A stretch of DNA of 64,000 nt. It comes from Cercis canadensis (lineage: Eukaryota > Streptophyta > Magnoliopsida > Fabales > Fabaceae). The number at the start of each line of letters is the position of its first letter. The stretch's first letter is position 1. The notes under the pieces were generated by a model. The model had not been told where the DNA came from. It did no database searches and worked only from the letters and a program-made list of their open reading frames with translations. The position numbers and the translations under genes were made by a program. The stretch lies in the NCBI GenBank assembly GCA_003255065.1, contig QAOA01001442.1, forward strand, positions 245,463-309,462, written 5' to 3'. Positions 1 to 15,000 of this stretch are shown in pieces.

Positions 1-743
1 ACTCTCAACTTTTCTGTTACACATTAAAACTAGGAACAACTTTATCATCATTAGATCATGATATCAATTAACTTTATCATCATTACGTATCATCTTCGTA
101 GAAGAACATTTCACTGACTTCTTTGTATCATTTTTATTTGTTTTCCCTCAGTCTCTCTTGCTCTTTCTATATAAGAGCTTTCCGCAATTAAATGGTTAAG
201 TAATTGAATCCCTACTCCAGTTTACTGCTGTCCATCTGAAGCCACTATGAAAACTTATCCATTTCTGTGAAGCAATTGATTAAATCATCAAATGAATTGA
301 AAAAAAAAAAAAAAAAAGTAAAACATCCTTCTTAAAAAAAGCTTTTATTTTTCAAGGTATATTATTAAAGCTGTAGTTTTCTCCTCTCTAAACACTCTCC
401 AGCCAAATGAAGGCTTTAGTCTAAACCTGTCATCCTGAAATATAATCTACATGGTAAAAAGTACACAAGTTGATTTAATTAGTTGATGTTTGTAATAGTT
501 CTTGTCAAAGGGGTGCAAACCCTAGATGTGGCTTAAGTTAGAATAAACAATTACAAAGTAAAAGCATTGCAAAGAAAGCAACCCGCTGCTTTTGGATTAA
601 ATTTTAAAATCCATACAACAGGTAAACATGCCCAGCATGAAATTTTCCCTTGTTGAGATCATAAATGATTTGTGAACATACCCAACGTAATATGCATTGC
701 TTATAATTATGAAAAAAAAAAGGGGAAAAAAGAATTAGCCTAC

Positions 744-1853
744 CAAAGGTCTGAGTGCCCTGTGTCCAATCCTTGTCCTGGTCAAATAACAAATTATGAA
801 ACAGAATCAGAACTGAAATAAAAAAAGTTTCAGTGACATGTAATTCTAGAGCATCATGGTGTACTACCAGAATAATATCAAAGTACATAACTCATAAAAC
901 GATCATTTCGCTTTTTTTGTGGATAAAAATCATAAAATGTCTCATGTTCATCAGTCATAAATTCAACAATAACAGTTTATATCCTCACCCCTCATTCAAG
1001 AGAAGATGACAAGTGCAAAGTGTGAAGAAGCAGGAAACATAATTTTAAGCAATATAAACAGGTAACTAAAAGTAAAGTACAAAAATAATTGACGAATGAA
1101 CCCCGTTAAAAAAAAAATCATTCAGTTTATGCCTCCAAAGTCAAGAACAATTTAACTTAAAAAAATTATTGAAATTAGACATGAATTAAAAAGCATTAAA
1201 AAAGGGATAAGTGCGAAATAACCAGAGATTTTGATGACCCTAAATGATCTTTAGTATGAGCAGCATCAGATTGCTTGTTTGCTTCAAGGGACTTGAATAT
1301 ATTAACTAATGAATCACATCTTGCATCATCATCTACAGAATATTTATCAAGATTAAAGACCTCTGTCAAACACTCCTTAGCAACCTCAAGCCCTTCAAGA
1401 TCAACACCAGGAACCGGTTCAACTGTTCCAAAGGACACAAGTTGATAGATTACTATCAGAAATGGCATCAGGCAACTAGATTGTCAGCTTAATTTGGGAA
1501 GCCAGTGACGATTTTTCTACCCAGTTACATATTAACAGATTACATGACATGAAAAAGGGTTTCTACTGAAAATCAGTAAAATGTCATCATAAGGGATTCG
1601 ACCCACTTTCTACCAGACGTTCTGCCACGCATATATGATAGAAGTTGTATGAAGAGGCATTGACTATTTGCAATTCTAGTGTGTACCAATAAAATTTGCA
1701 GTCACATTAAATTGTTAATTATTCATAAATGCGTTCGTTCACATACAAATAGCCAAACGGAAGAAGAGGGAAATCATTACCAGAATCGAGGAAGTTCAGG
1801 AAGGCACGAACTATGCGACGAGAGATAGGGGAATCGGTGGTGATGACAGCCAT
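744..1853 (-). CDS. SGTA: SGTA-type TPR co-chaperone, 5' exons only (gene runs off the left edge)
   Basis: Small glutamine-rich TPR proteins are cytosolic co-chaperones that bind Hsp70/Hsp90 and hand tail-anchored proteins to the GET pathway. Exon 1 (1781-1853) starts at the ATG at 1853 and encodes MAVITTDSPISRRIVRAFL and onward. It splices in phase to exon 2 (1223-1422), which continues VEPVPGVDLEGLEVAKECL. Together these match the N-terminal dimerisation domain of plant SGTA. A likely third exon at 744-777 (DKDWTQGTQTF) has good splice sites but weaker support. The TPR repeats and glutamine-rich tail are not visible and must lie to the left of base 1. Bases 1-743 then look like intron. The family call is firm for exons 1-2. 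The third exon is inference. Confidence 0.8.
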
Positions 1854-3055
1854 ATTGAAAGAGAATAGAGAATTAGAGAAGCTTGTTGCTCATCTTAAAA
1901 GTAGCTCCTTCAGATTCTTCTAGAAAGTTCCCTAAGCAATCAGCGCTCGGTAAAGAATCGAACATCAGAGGAGAAGTTACCTCAGAAATATGTCCAAGAA
2001 TAAAAAAAAGTCTTCTACCAAAAAAAGAAAAAAGTCAGAAATAATTCGCCTCTTGTTTGGATGCGGGATCAATTATATTCTTTCGGGGGTTTGAGTATGA
2101 CTCTGTCCCGGTTTGGAGGTGGAATGAAGCCCAATTAGGCTAGATTCAAGAAGAAAAAATAATTATTTACAGAGTTAAATATTTATAGTGAAAATCTCAG
2201 AATTTCAAAACAATTAGAATTTTTTTATTTTTCCGGACAATTTTAAGGGTGCAACTCTACATTAATTTTTCTTATATATTGACTCCAAGATTAGAATTTT
2301 ATCTAACTTAAATGAATATATTATATCTTTAAAACAATTACAAAATTTAAATGTATTGATTATAAAATTTTACATCAATTGTGTATGAGTTGAATATGAT
2401 ATTATCCGTGTCAAATGATTGTCCATTTCTAAACAACCATAATTACAAAAGCAAATAAAAATCATAATGAATTTTGATTAATTAATTTTTTAATTATTAT
2501 TTTTTTATCTTTAAGAGAAGAAAAAGTAAAATTAATATGAAACTTATATACATATATTTTTATTAAAAAAAATAATCTACACTAGCAAGTGGCTTTACAT
2601 GGTTCAATCTTTCAACAATAATAATAATTGTTTTATATATATGTTTAAAAAATCCCTAAGGTACGTATTAATATTTAACAATGTTCACTGCTATAATAAA
2701 TCTTCCTCGCACATGCTTTACAAGGTAATAAAAGCCAGCACAATCAAATATTTAACAAAGTTCATTGCCATAAGATGCCTGGAAATGTGATAAAGGGCCA
2801 TCCATTATATGGTGTACCAAAAACTCAAAAAGCTCGTAATACATGAGCAAGTCAAACCTATAAACTCTACATGTAGTCTATCATTAGCATGCCTTTAATA
2901 TATACAACACTTTACAAGCAACGAATTTACAGAAGACCAAGCTTGGAAGGAGTACAACTGGAATTTGAGTCCCCAAAGGTAACTACATCAAATCATGAAT
3001 TAGACTTTGCTTCAACTCTTCCGTAACTGAATAACTGAAACGGAGTAGATGATAC
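1854..3055. other. Intergenic: SGTA promoter/leader and PDS5 3' region
   Basis: No coding region is supported here. Bases about 1854-2000 should contain the SGTA 5' leader, and about 2780-3055 should be the PDS5 3' untranslated region, since PDS5 stops at 3056-3058 on the minus strand. The middle, about 2150-2780, is strongly AT-rich with short A/T runs. The short ORFs there resemble nothing I know. Confidence 0.5.
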
Positions 3056-6000
3056 TTACGCTTTCCGTCTTGTTCTGGAGAGCTGGAAATAAGCAATAGA
3101 TTTCAAAAAGAGCCAAACAATAACCCAAGAAAGGGAAAGAAGGAGCAGATAAGGGCTCGCACGGCTCAAGTTTTCCGTTAAAATACAGGTTTTGATAAGG
3201 CAGTAGTATGAAGAAATTAAGGCAGGACTTACATCATAAGCATTCATATTGACAATTTCAGATGCTGATGATGTCCGTATAGACGTTCTCCCTCCTTTCT
3301 TGTCTGCTGTACCAAGGCATGGCAACATCAGCGCAATAAATTTCTTGAGGGTATTCAAATTCAGAAAGTATAAATATAGCTTATGGAATTGTATGGTCAT
3401 CATCCATTTAATGCAATTTTATTAAACATACAAATAATGCCAGGAGAAATTAATTTGCTGCTCTACTTACCATTTTCTTGATCCAATAATGTTCTCCCTT
3501 TTGTTGTTAGGGCTCCTTTTGTAGCAGTAATTTTCTTTAGATTACTAAGGGAAGAATGTTCATCAGGATCACTGCAACAAGCAACAAGTATTCCCATGTA
3601 AAACAGCTGAAAAATGGCATGCTAAACATAGGAGATGCAGCTGACAGCTTAATTGTAAAATTAATGATATTACGAAGAGTATCTATTACTGTGAGCCTAT
3701 AAGAATAATATAGATAACGGGAATTCTATAATACCACATGGGTATGTCATACCACACTAACGTGACAAGCATACGTAATTTTCATATTTTATTGGATATA
3801 AAATATAATTTATCTTATTTTCTCAAACAAACTTGAAAACAGTTGATTTGTGCACATGTCATTCACACATTGGCTATTCTCATGTGGTATGACATACCAC
3901 ATAAATACCAAAAGTATCTAAAAAACCTCCTATAGATAATATTAATTTCATAGACACTAGATAGGCAGGCGATAAGAATACATATATGCAAATAGCAGAA
4001 ATCCAAGTCATTGAAGACCTACTAATTTTTTGGAGAAACATCTGAAAGGTAGAATCCACAAAGTCAAAAAGTAACTATTGCCGATAAATAAATAAACAAA
4101 GCTGATCATCATACTGTAAATTAGCAGAATAGCTTACAATTTCCATCATTCATTCAAGGAAAAGGCTTATACTATTTTTGGAAGCGCATATCTTGAAAGC
4201 ATGATGAACCAGACCATTTCTAAGCTAACTCAATGATAATAAATTTGTAAAGACGGCTCCTTAATATTATGATAGCTTTCTGATATGCCTCTGAATTTGA
4301 CTGATTAAGTGAAAGAAAAATCAAGATCAATTAAAGAAGTAGCGTGGAGCAAACCAACCACTTTACCAGTTTGGTAAAGAACAAAACCTAAGATACCAGA
4401 TTAAATCCTTTCATAATCAATATTTCAACAACACCGGTTCATTACTTTAGAAACTTCATAATACACAAAAATGAAACATGCTTCAAGTCACAAGTCACAG
4501 TACACATTAAAATAGCGGAAAAAAGGGGATTGAAGGTTCGTGACAGGATTTCATTATTTCAACAATTTTGCTTTAATTTACCAAGATAAAGATGGAATGC
4601 ATCAGTAGTTTCAGCTATTACAACATGGGGTTTTTCATGAGAGACTGCATTTAGTCAAAACCAAATTACATCATCCAATAAAGAAAGTCAAGTGCCACCA
4701 TGTTACACTGGCTGTGAGCTCTTTAATGAAATGTTGGCTCAAAAAAAAAGAAAGAGAAAGACAAGAAAGTAAGAGTTATCAGCAACTCAAACTCACCAGT
4801 GCCAGAAATGACTTTTATTTGGATCATCTGCCCGTATATCTTCCCTCTAAGGCAAAGAGTCAAATTGCAATCATAAGAATTGTTTCCACAATGTACATGT
4901 TACTATGACAACATAGCAGTTTTAAAAGGGTAAGAAATAAAGAAAAGCAAAGCCAAATTTGGAACCAAAGCATACATTAATCCCCCCGGGGTTTCAGATG
5001 ACCTGATTATTATTTTGTCATAACTCTCCCTCATGTCATGCCTGAGCAAACAAGGACTAAGTGGAAGAATTGTTAAAGAAACGCTTTTTGTCAAACTCAG
5101 TACTAGCTTCCTATATTACTCATCAAAGAGAGTTGCATCAACATGGATATATACCAAATAGTACTCAACTTTACATATGAATGGATTTCTACTAACCTTT
5201 GAGGCACAAGGATCTTTGCGTTTGGTTCTGGGGCATTTGAGAGGTTGAACAGTAGATTTGCCACTTGTCACAGCATTTTCAGTTAAAGAAAAAGCAGTCC
5301 TTTTCAATTTATGGGTTGAGATATGTGATTCACCCAGAGAACCCTTCAAGCTCACAGAATCACAAGATGAAAGTTGGTTTTTGTCCAGAGGTCTCTCAAA
5401 ATGTTTAGATGCAAGATTTTGTTGCCTATCAATGGTAGAGCATTCATGCAAACCAACTGATCCACATACAACCGGAGACACAACCCGTTTACTCCTTTCC
5501 CCTGAAGGCATATTAGGCATCACAGCTTTTGCAACGGTTATTACCCTACTTGACAAATCGTCTTGTTTGTCAGAAAGCAAATTGGTCTGCGGAACATCCT
5601 CTTGACACTTGCGACCACCTTTAGGAAGAGTTTTAACAAGCTGATAACAAGAAGATTTCTGTCACCGAAGAGAATGAGAACCATTTGAAGCATATACTGG
5701 ACACACTAAAGATACCTTTTGAACCCATGCCTGAGGGACATTAGATTTAAGTTTATGAAAGACTCTACTCAGAAAGCATTCATCAAAAGAGGACTTTCGG
5801 CACTTTGAATTGGCCTGCAGTTAACAAATTCACCAAAAAAAAAAAAAGTTTTTATGAATAATACAAATAAGTTACAATGTAATCCAATCTTCCATGTGAA
5901 ACCAAGAAAACCTCCAGAAAACTTACATCAATCCCAGNAAAGTTTTTATGAATAATACAAATAAGTTACAATGTAATCCAATCTTCCATGTGAAACCAAG

Positions 6001-9000
6001 AAAACCTCCAGAAAAATTACATCAATCCCAGTAAGACTCACTCTATATAATGATGAAGGCAGCAAAATCTGTCCAGGGGCCTGAGATGTGGAAATTTTGC
6101 CATGATTTAATGCATTTAAAATGAATATCCCAATGTCAGCCAGAAAGTGCAGCTTCTGCATTTTAAGAAACTCACTAAGCATATTATACAACAAAAGATA
6201 AGTAGTTAATAAGGAAACACATTGAAAATATTTTACGGTAGTCATCTGTGCATCAATAGCGTCCTCGGCTTTTCTGATAGCTCGTAAAATACTAAATAGA
6301 TATAAGACAACATCATTAACAAGGTCCAGGTCACCATCAACAATACTAGCACTGAGTAATGCCTGCAGAACAAAAAAAAGTGGACTGCAAAGAAGCAGAT
6401 TCCAAATGTGTCACCATCTTTAGGCCTAATACTCATAAGAGGTAAGCCATAATTGATATAAAAGAATTATGATAAAGGATGACAGGAATGAATTACCTAC
6501 AGAGGTCAGCATATGTTTCTTCATCTTGGCTGCTTTCAGATGGAAAGCCAGGATCATGAGCAAGGACATGAATCAGAAAGACCACAATGTAAGCTGGGTA
6601 ATCAATGATTGCTCCTTGCATAGCAGATGTTTGTCGTGTGCGTGCTTCTCTACTGTAATCCTTGATAAATTCCGCCATATATTTAATTTTCTAAAATGAG
6701 CAGCATTAGTATTTAGTAATCATTATTTAGTCGAAGCATTCAACAAACCAAAAAGAAAAAGAGTAAAGAGGAAACTATCAGCTTTCTATTTCTTGTCAGA
6801 TTACAATGGGGAAATAAAACTTGACATTCGTCCTTTTAACCTAATTTTGTGATGCCAATCCATGGGTGTTTCTTTTGAGATCCCAACATATTAGCTGAAA
6901 GCATTGAGAAGCTCAAAAGAGATTTAGCATGGAATGGGAAGGAGAATGAATTCAACTATACGTGGTTATATGGAAATGGACATTCTATGGAGGGTGGTAG
7001 AGATGAAATATGAAGAATGTTTGGGAGAATAGAAGTCAACAGAGGTAAGAGAGTAAGAGTGCCCATGAGGTAGGTTGCAGGGAGCTATAGTTAGGTTGCT
7101 GGACTTATAGCCCAAAATCTATGGACAAAAACTGTAATTTATGGCCAAAAAAAAACTTGAATTTAGAAAAGAAAAAAATTCCACCCCTGAAAAATGTAAA
7201 CATACATATTGCAGATCCTCGATGCCATCTGTCGAAGCCAATGGGAAAGCGCATGCAAATCTAATAGGTAGTCTATGCCCCTTCAACATCTTTTGTGTTT
7301 TACTTAAAAATGATCTCCTGACGGAAGAACAGGAGTCCTGGAATATGACAGAAGGATATAAAAGACTGAAATAATGACAAATAGCAAATCAATGGAAAGG
7401 AATACTAGCCAATTTAAAATGCCAAAGCCAAAGTTTTTTTTTTTTTTTTGATAGAATATAAGAATTGATGGGCATGAAACAACAAACAGAACTGCAGATG
7501 CCTGGTTCTATCCAATAAATATTTCTCATTTTTCTTCTGATTTTACATTTACTTTATTCTTCCATTCTAGCATTAATTTATAATCATTAAAAGATTAAAT
7601 ATCAAATGATATAGCTCTTCTTTCTATTTGCTAAAACAAGAATTTAACAACATTTTAAAAACCTTATCATCACTACACACAAGTGAAAAACCTGTCTTCA
7701 ACACAAATTGAAAATAAAATTTATAGGTCATATTTTCTAACTATGATCTTCTCTACCATATGATCTCGAATGCAAATTTGATACTCAAAAGATGCAGCAC
7801 GTCCCAATAATAATCCATCAATAATTCTGAAAATTTTAGAACTTTATTCATGAATTAAATTTTTACAAAAAGAAAAAATGTATATATANTTCATGAATTA
7901 AGTTTTTACAAAAAGAAAAAATGTATATATATGATAGGCTCCTTTAAAATTAGGAAAAAGAATCTCCAATGCCAAAAGTTAAGAAAAAAGACTATTTGGT
8001 GCATCACACCTATAAAATTATCAAAATANTCACACCTATAAAATTACCAAAATATTTCTCAAGATCTATAGCTGTTCTATTTATATATGTGATTATTTTA
8101 TTAATATTTAAATAAAATAACCACGTATTAAACAAAAAAATCACATATTTTACACATGATAACATATATATTAACACAATAATCACTTAACTCAATATAT
8201 TTTAGTATTTTTTATATGTACAAACTTCAGGTTCTTGTTCCTAAGATTCTACCACCTATACTATACTCGTCCTTTTCCTGTTAAAAAATCATTCTTTCTT
8301 AAAAAATTTAATCATTTTTTATTTACAAATTGAAATTTTACAAAGAAAATTATGATTCCCCCATTAAATTTTTCATTATTTCTTAAAAATTAGTAACTGT
8401 TATTATTTTGGCCCCTCCATTTTACAAATTCTGGTTACGCCATTGGAAACTATGGCTAAATGTGCGGTCAATCTACTTTCTCTACCTGCTGAATTATTTC
8501 AAATGCAGAGTCCAATGTACATACCTTTGCAATCAAAATAGTGAAGCGAAAAAGTTCCGGAGTAATATGTAAATCCCATCTTCTAGATAGCCGGAGAATT
8601 GACTTTGCAGCAGCCAATCTGATATGAGCCTCATCACTTTCACTGCACATAGTAAACGCAAAGCAAAATATACGAAGCAAGATCAAGAATTAAATTTGAA
8701 TAATTTGGCGAAACATTATAACTCAGCAAGCGTTTAGCAGATATTTTAGAAGTTTGTTAATTTTGATCAGCTTTAGTTTTAATGAAATCTGGGGTCCAGG
8801 CTGCAAATTATTAGTCAGAGGGTCATTCAAAAGACAATGTTCACAACTCTGAAATGGCTTCTTGTGGGAGTGTCTTGCGAGACAGTAGATAGTTGGTTGA
8901 TGAGGTTTGTGGCTAATCTCGGATCATGCAATAGTCTCATGGCGGAACTTTGGGGCATCTGGCATGCTGTAGATAGAGCCAAGAAACAGGGCTACAGACA

Positions 9001-12000
9001 GGTGATCATTGAGGCGGACTTTTTGGTGGCTGTGGACATGGTAATCAAAGGGTGTATGTCTCGCCACCCCTGTAATCCCCTAGTGGATTCTATCAAGGAG
9101 GCTGATGGCTATGGATGGACGTGTTGTTATTCAGCATACCTACCGTAAAGGTAATCGAGTAGCTGACTATTTAGCAAACTGGGCTCACGATGTGGCTATG
9201 GCAGTTCAATATCTGGCTTCACCGCCGAACGGTTGTGGGAAGTTCCTTGCTGAAAATCTTGCTGGTGTTAGTTTGCCTCGTGTAATTGCTTTCTAGTTTG
9301 GGCTTTGCTCCTTTATCTTACCGAAAACAAAAAACTGACAAATGTTCTACAACAGTCAACGTATTCTAGAACTAAGGTCTTTTCATGCATACTGAGAGGA
9401 AGAATTTAGTCTTCTATTCCCTGTTTGTTCCCTGAGCTATTTAGAACTCCTCCATTTTAGGATCAGAGAAAGACTCTCAGATTGCTCCAAGGAGATGGAC
9501 TCTCACAGAGAAGCATCCCTACACTCTGCCATTTCTATTGACCCAGTGACAATTCAAACACCACTAAGAAAACCTCCAACACCAATTGGGAGCACTAGAC
9601 AGGCAACATTTCATGAAGGTTATGTAACTTTCCTTATAAAGAAAACAGCTGAGCCTCATTAAGTTCACAAAAAATAGAAAAGGCACATAATGACATTTTG
9701 AAAAGAGGCAGCAAGGGAACATGTTGTAATCCTGTGAACGGGAGCTTATCTAGTGTTAAGCTAAGAACAACTGCGATTTTCTATTTCATGTCAACCCAAA
9801 AGAATCCCATTTTGCATTTTATGTAGTTATTAATCAAGCTCAAAATATTAACCAAATGAAAATAAGAATACCCAACTTCATTAATATAAGTTGATGATTA
9901 ACGAAACGAGAAACATTCTAGCCACAGCTAGTAAACAAAAAAAAATTGACAAAAAGAAAGGAAAGAAATTAGTTTAGAAGCTTTACCATGAGTTAATGCC
10001 CACAAAATTATCACTCTGCTGCAGCATTTTTAACAAAATGTCCAATAAACAATTAATTTTCCGTCTCACATGGTTCCCTTGATACGGCAAAAAACTCTTT
10101 ACCACTGTTTTAAGCCCATAAATCTGCAAGAGTAGAACATTAGAGAAATTACAAAGCGATTGCAGAGGAAATGCAATTTTTCAACTCTAGGAAGCATATA
10201 TTTAGATACCACCAATACAATATTCCTCAACTCTCTACAAGCTTAAGCATTTGAAGTAGTTCATAATATCATTAAGAGTTAGGTGAACGACAGAAGATTT
10301 ATCATGGAAAAACAAGTTGTAATTTGGAACATTAAAAATAATGCAAGAGACTCTTGGCAATGAATATTGCAAGTTTTAAGTGGCCCTGTTAATTTGATAA
10401 AATAAAATAAAGATAAACGATAATTTTGGGAATAAGCCATAAATGTTATTTTTTTGGGCATATAAAATCCAGAAATGCTGTTAATGTGGACATCTCAGCG
10501 TCATTTCTTTTGTCCTCTTTCAAATGAGCATATCTACAGCTAGGTGAATTCAGATGCAGCATCTGATTTCTCAAACTAACCTTCAATTGGCAAGAATCAC
10601 TACACCGAGCATCATCAAATGATGTTGCATCATGACCATCATCTAACAGATCCACCTAAATAAACATAACAATTACATATGAATATGATCAATTGAAGCA
10701 GTTGATAGAATTCCCCAGAATAGAATGTTAGAAACCTTATTCGGGCCAAAAGTAAATCAAGTTAACTTAAATTACTTGGATAATGTTCTGACATATGTAG
10801 GAAATTATCTCTTCATCTCGAGTTTCAAAAGTTGAAATAGAGTATTGTGCAATGCATCCCAAAGACTGCAAAACTGTTGGGACATTCCACTGGCTATACA
10901 AGGAATCAATAAGTCCCTGGACAGAGAGAGACAAAAAGAAAGATATCAACTGCATTGTCATTACTAAGAAGTACTTACTATTAATGGTAAACATCAAGAA
11001 TAATTAGCAATAAATTTCAATAGGCAAAGTGAACGATCCAAGCATCCCAATCTACCTTGATACCTTTATTCTGAAAATGAAATGTGGAACAGTTCGATCT
11101 TTGGAACATCAGTTACCATGCACATAGGGGTGTAATAGAACTAGTGCACTTGTCAAATAGTTCACGAAGAGTAGTTAGAACTCACTGGTTTCCAATCATC
11201 AAGTTAAACAAATTTGAACTTTGACCACAACTCCTAAGCTTGTACATCAAAGAAAACAAGACCCAAGCATAGGTGGCCTCAGGTCGCTTTTCCCATTTAA
11301 GCTGATTCAGGCTTGTTTTGTTTAAAGAGGATCGTACACTGTCTATACTCATAAATATATGAGAAAGTTTATGCTTACTTACGTACTAATTTTTATTCTT
11401 GTTACTGTGAAATAAGACTTCAGTGTTTTACATATCTCGAGATCCATAATCATCCATGAGCAAAACATATAGTAATCAACCTCTGGCATGCCTTTATTAC
11501 AGTAGACTAGGAACTTGATTTAAACAGCAACAAATTGCATGATAGCTGAAAATTATATGATACCAGATCACTCATCAGCAAAACATCACAGTAAATGATC
11601 GACCATGTTAATTTTCCCTAGGAAAACAGATCTGGATATAAGTCAAATGAGTTTGAATTTGGGTATTTAAGCTCGAAAGCTCTCAAGCAATGTACACACG
11701 TTGGTATTACCATCCCAATTTTAACGAACACCTCTTAAGGCAAGTGTTAAGCATGACAAAAGTACAAGAGAGAGCAACATGGAATAATAATTAAAAAAAC
11801 AATAACTTCTTTGGACCATAAACAGAATTATCATTTTTTGCTATTAAATTACAAATGTATTGGAAGAAGTAGCATTCTGGGTATGGTACAACATATAACA
11901 ATACCATTCAGACAATAAGATGATGTAAATGAAGTAGTGGTTGTAATTCTACAGGTGTAACATGAGTGAGATGAAGTGTCCAAAAAATAATCGACTTTAA

Positions 12001-15000
12001 GAGCTAGAACAAAAGAGTGAATATGTAGTATATAACTTATTACAGAGATCAGAAATAATTAATGATTTGGAGGAAGAAATCAACATATAAATAAGAATAC
12101 CTCATATAAATTTGAGAACACTGATTGCTCAGAACTTAAGGAAGCAATTGCAGAGACAGCAAATTTGGCCTGGGTGCGAGTTCCCTCCAAGCATATTCTC
12201 TCGAGAAATGGGTAAATATCACTACAAAAGGAAAAGAAAAAAAATAATATATATATATATAAGAATACATCAGAACAGAGACCAAACATCAGTATCTCTG
12301 TAGTTCATAGGTTTAATCTGAAGAGAAATTCCTCCATTATAAAAGTAGAAAATCAACTGAACTCCAATAGACTGTCTTAATCATTATAACAAATTCCATA
12401 CAGCATTTAACCAACTCATTCATGTAAGGGTAAGACTCAAAATCAGCATATCCTGAAAAAAGGGGAATGGAGATCTATATGAGAAAACCAATAAATTAAT
12501 AACACAACTATCTACAAATACTTGGATTTCTGAGCCAACATCCACAAATTGCAAGGGGAAACTTGGATGGCCAATCATTCTTCTAAGAAACAAAACCAAC
12601 TCAACTTCCAATTAATTCTAATCATCTTAGTTTCTTTATGGAAATCCTCTGAAATTAGAACAAGCGTTATCTTTGCATGCCATACAGATATATGAAAGAG
12701 GAGATAGGGTAACTAATGCCAAATTTCATGGAAATAAACGTTTTTATGCTTCATCCTCTACTAAACATGGTTTTTGACATCTATACAAACACAAAACAGA
12801 AGGAGAAGAAACCTGAGTTCAACCGAAATGTGAGAGCCTGCCTTTGCTAAGACCTCAATCAGCTCGTCATTAACAGGGCTTTTCTTCTCCAACAACATTT
12901 GGAACTGCTTTTCTGAGCCTTTAAGGGTAGAGGGGAAAACTCTGGCAATAGCCTAGTTCAAATAAAACGACAGAACAAATGGCAGAACCATTTATCAGTT
13001 GACTCCACATTAAGGGAGGAAAATAACTTTCAGGTGTCGAAGTACCAGAAAGGCTATAGAAATAAGTACTTTCACCCAAATAGAATATTTAGGAATAAAT
13101 GGTAAAAACACAATTTTGATATAGCACAAAATTAACAAAGACAATTATCACTTCAGAAATCTGTCCAACAGAGAATAGCTCTCAGGTGTTTCTTCATTTG
13201 AAGATATATTCTGCATTTGCATTCTAGAAGTTTACCCTAAATACTAAATTTGTGCCAAAATCAAATCTTCCCTTTAAAAAGTGCTTATGCAGGCTTTAGA
13301 GATTACCCAAACACAGACTCAGTCATTAAACTAAACGGCATCTGAAATTCATGTTTACAACTTAAACCAAAACACGATAAACAATGCATATCAACCTTAA
13401 GTTATTGAGGTCAATTCCCCAAGGAATAAAAGGAAGTGAAGCTACCACTGCTAATAACTCCTACCAAAATCAACTCGGAAATTTTTTCCTTGTCTTATTT
13501 TAGCTAATCAAAATCTATTAAAAATGTATGTCGCATGTCAAGGGTCTAAAGACTCTAAACAATCTTAGGAGTTTTTTAGCACTTTGACTAATTAAAAAGG
13601 ACCACAAACTGCAAATGCAACATGAACCTCGTTACCGGAAGAAAGTAATATGAAAATCCACTAAGCAGAAACTTTTGTTACCAGAAGAAGCTTCACGGAA
13701 GAATCCTCCAAGTGCTTATTTCCATCTGCGTTATTGGAAAGATAATCTAAGATACAATGGACATGCTCTGAGCTGAAAATGTTGTATGAACATTTAGAGA
13801 AGAGTGAGCGTAGAAACTCAAAATATGGATCGCTGTCCCCAATTATGTCCAGAAGTTTATCCTGGGAAAAAACAAAAAAGATGACATAAATATGAAAAAT
13901 ACTGCAGGATGAAACGGCACAATATTCATGATAACGTCCAAGAGACTCTGTGAATCATGTTTCCAGAAGCAGAAAAGATTCTATATGCTAAAAATACAGT
14001 GAGTACCTATATTAGTCTCTATACTAAATTTAATGCACCTAATAAGTGCAGTAACAGCCCTACAACACAAGCTAAACCATTACCAATAACATCAACTCAT
14101 ACAATCTCTTGCCTAGCATCATCATCACAGAAATTACTTGCCATGGATGACAGAAATAGAGAGCTAATTAAGCTTCCACAGAATTACATGGGGGAAGTAT
14201 GAAAGGCATGAAAAAAAATCTGAGACAGAACACATCATCTGCCAAAACTTTATTTGCTCCGAATCATCTCAAGAATAATGGAAAAATTACAGGATGTGAC
14301 TAAGAAGTTACAAAACATTGCTGTAATGACATTTGCGACAAAAGAGAAAGAGGCCCCATGTTCTAAAATTGTATGGGATCCTACTTGGTAACATAGGACG
14401 AGACAAATTCTCCTCCTCCTTTATAAGCTATCACATGTTTGATATATGGCCAACCTTTAAAAGTTTATAAAAGTAAGACACTGGAAAGGAGGAAACCGTC
14501 AACAAATTTTGAAATTTTTTAATACAGATGTCACTCTCATAGCAGGTTTGGCCATTTTTCTTACTTTCAAGCTTCTATACACCAAGCAACGAGATCTTTT
14601 CACATTTGAATTAAAATATATAGACTTTCTCACACATACACCCATGTGCATGCACATGGAAGATATTGAGTTCTAGTGCCTTATCCATCCCTCCAACCAA
14701 GGCCAGGAGACCAGTTAGAATGGGTTTAGTACAGGTACTTTCTTGATATATTACACAAGAAAGTACATGTAACGAAGGAGACCAAGGAAACAAACTAGTT
14801 AAGTACTTACAAGCACAACAAGTACCAACATATTTAATTCTATTGAATACCATGCACAAAAATATTCAAATAAGATTTGATAAGCCAAAATGATTGAGGC
14901 AATACTTCACTTAAATAAACCAAAGCCAAAAATTGAACAACATACTAGGATGGTTTGTCTGGTTGTAAAATTTTGTTCCTCCAACAACTGTTCAAGTGAT

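Noticed and set aside
5258-5605. Plus-strand ORF of 115 codons
   Set aside because: It is antisense to PDS5 exon 24, whose minus-strand frame is well supported; the plus frame has no recognisable domain.
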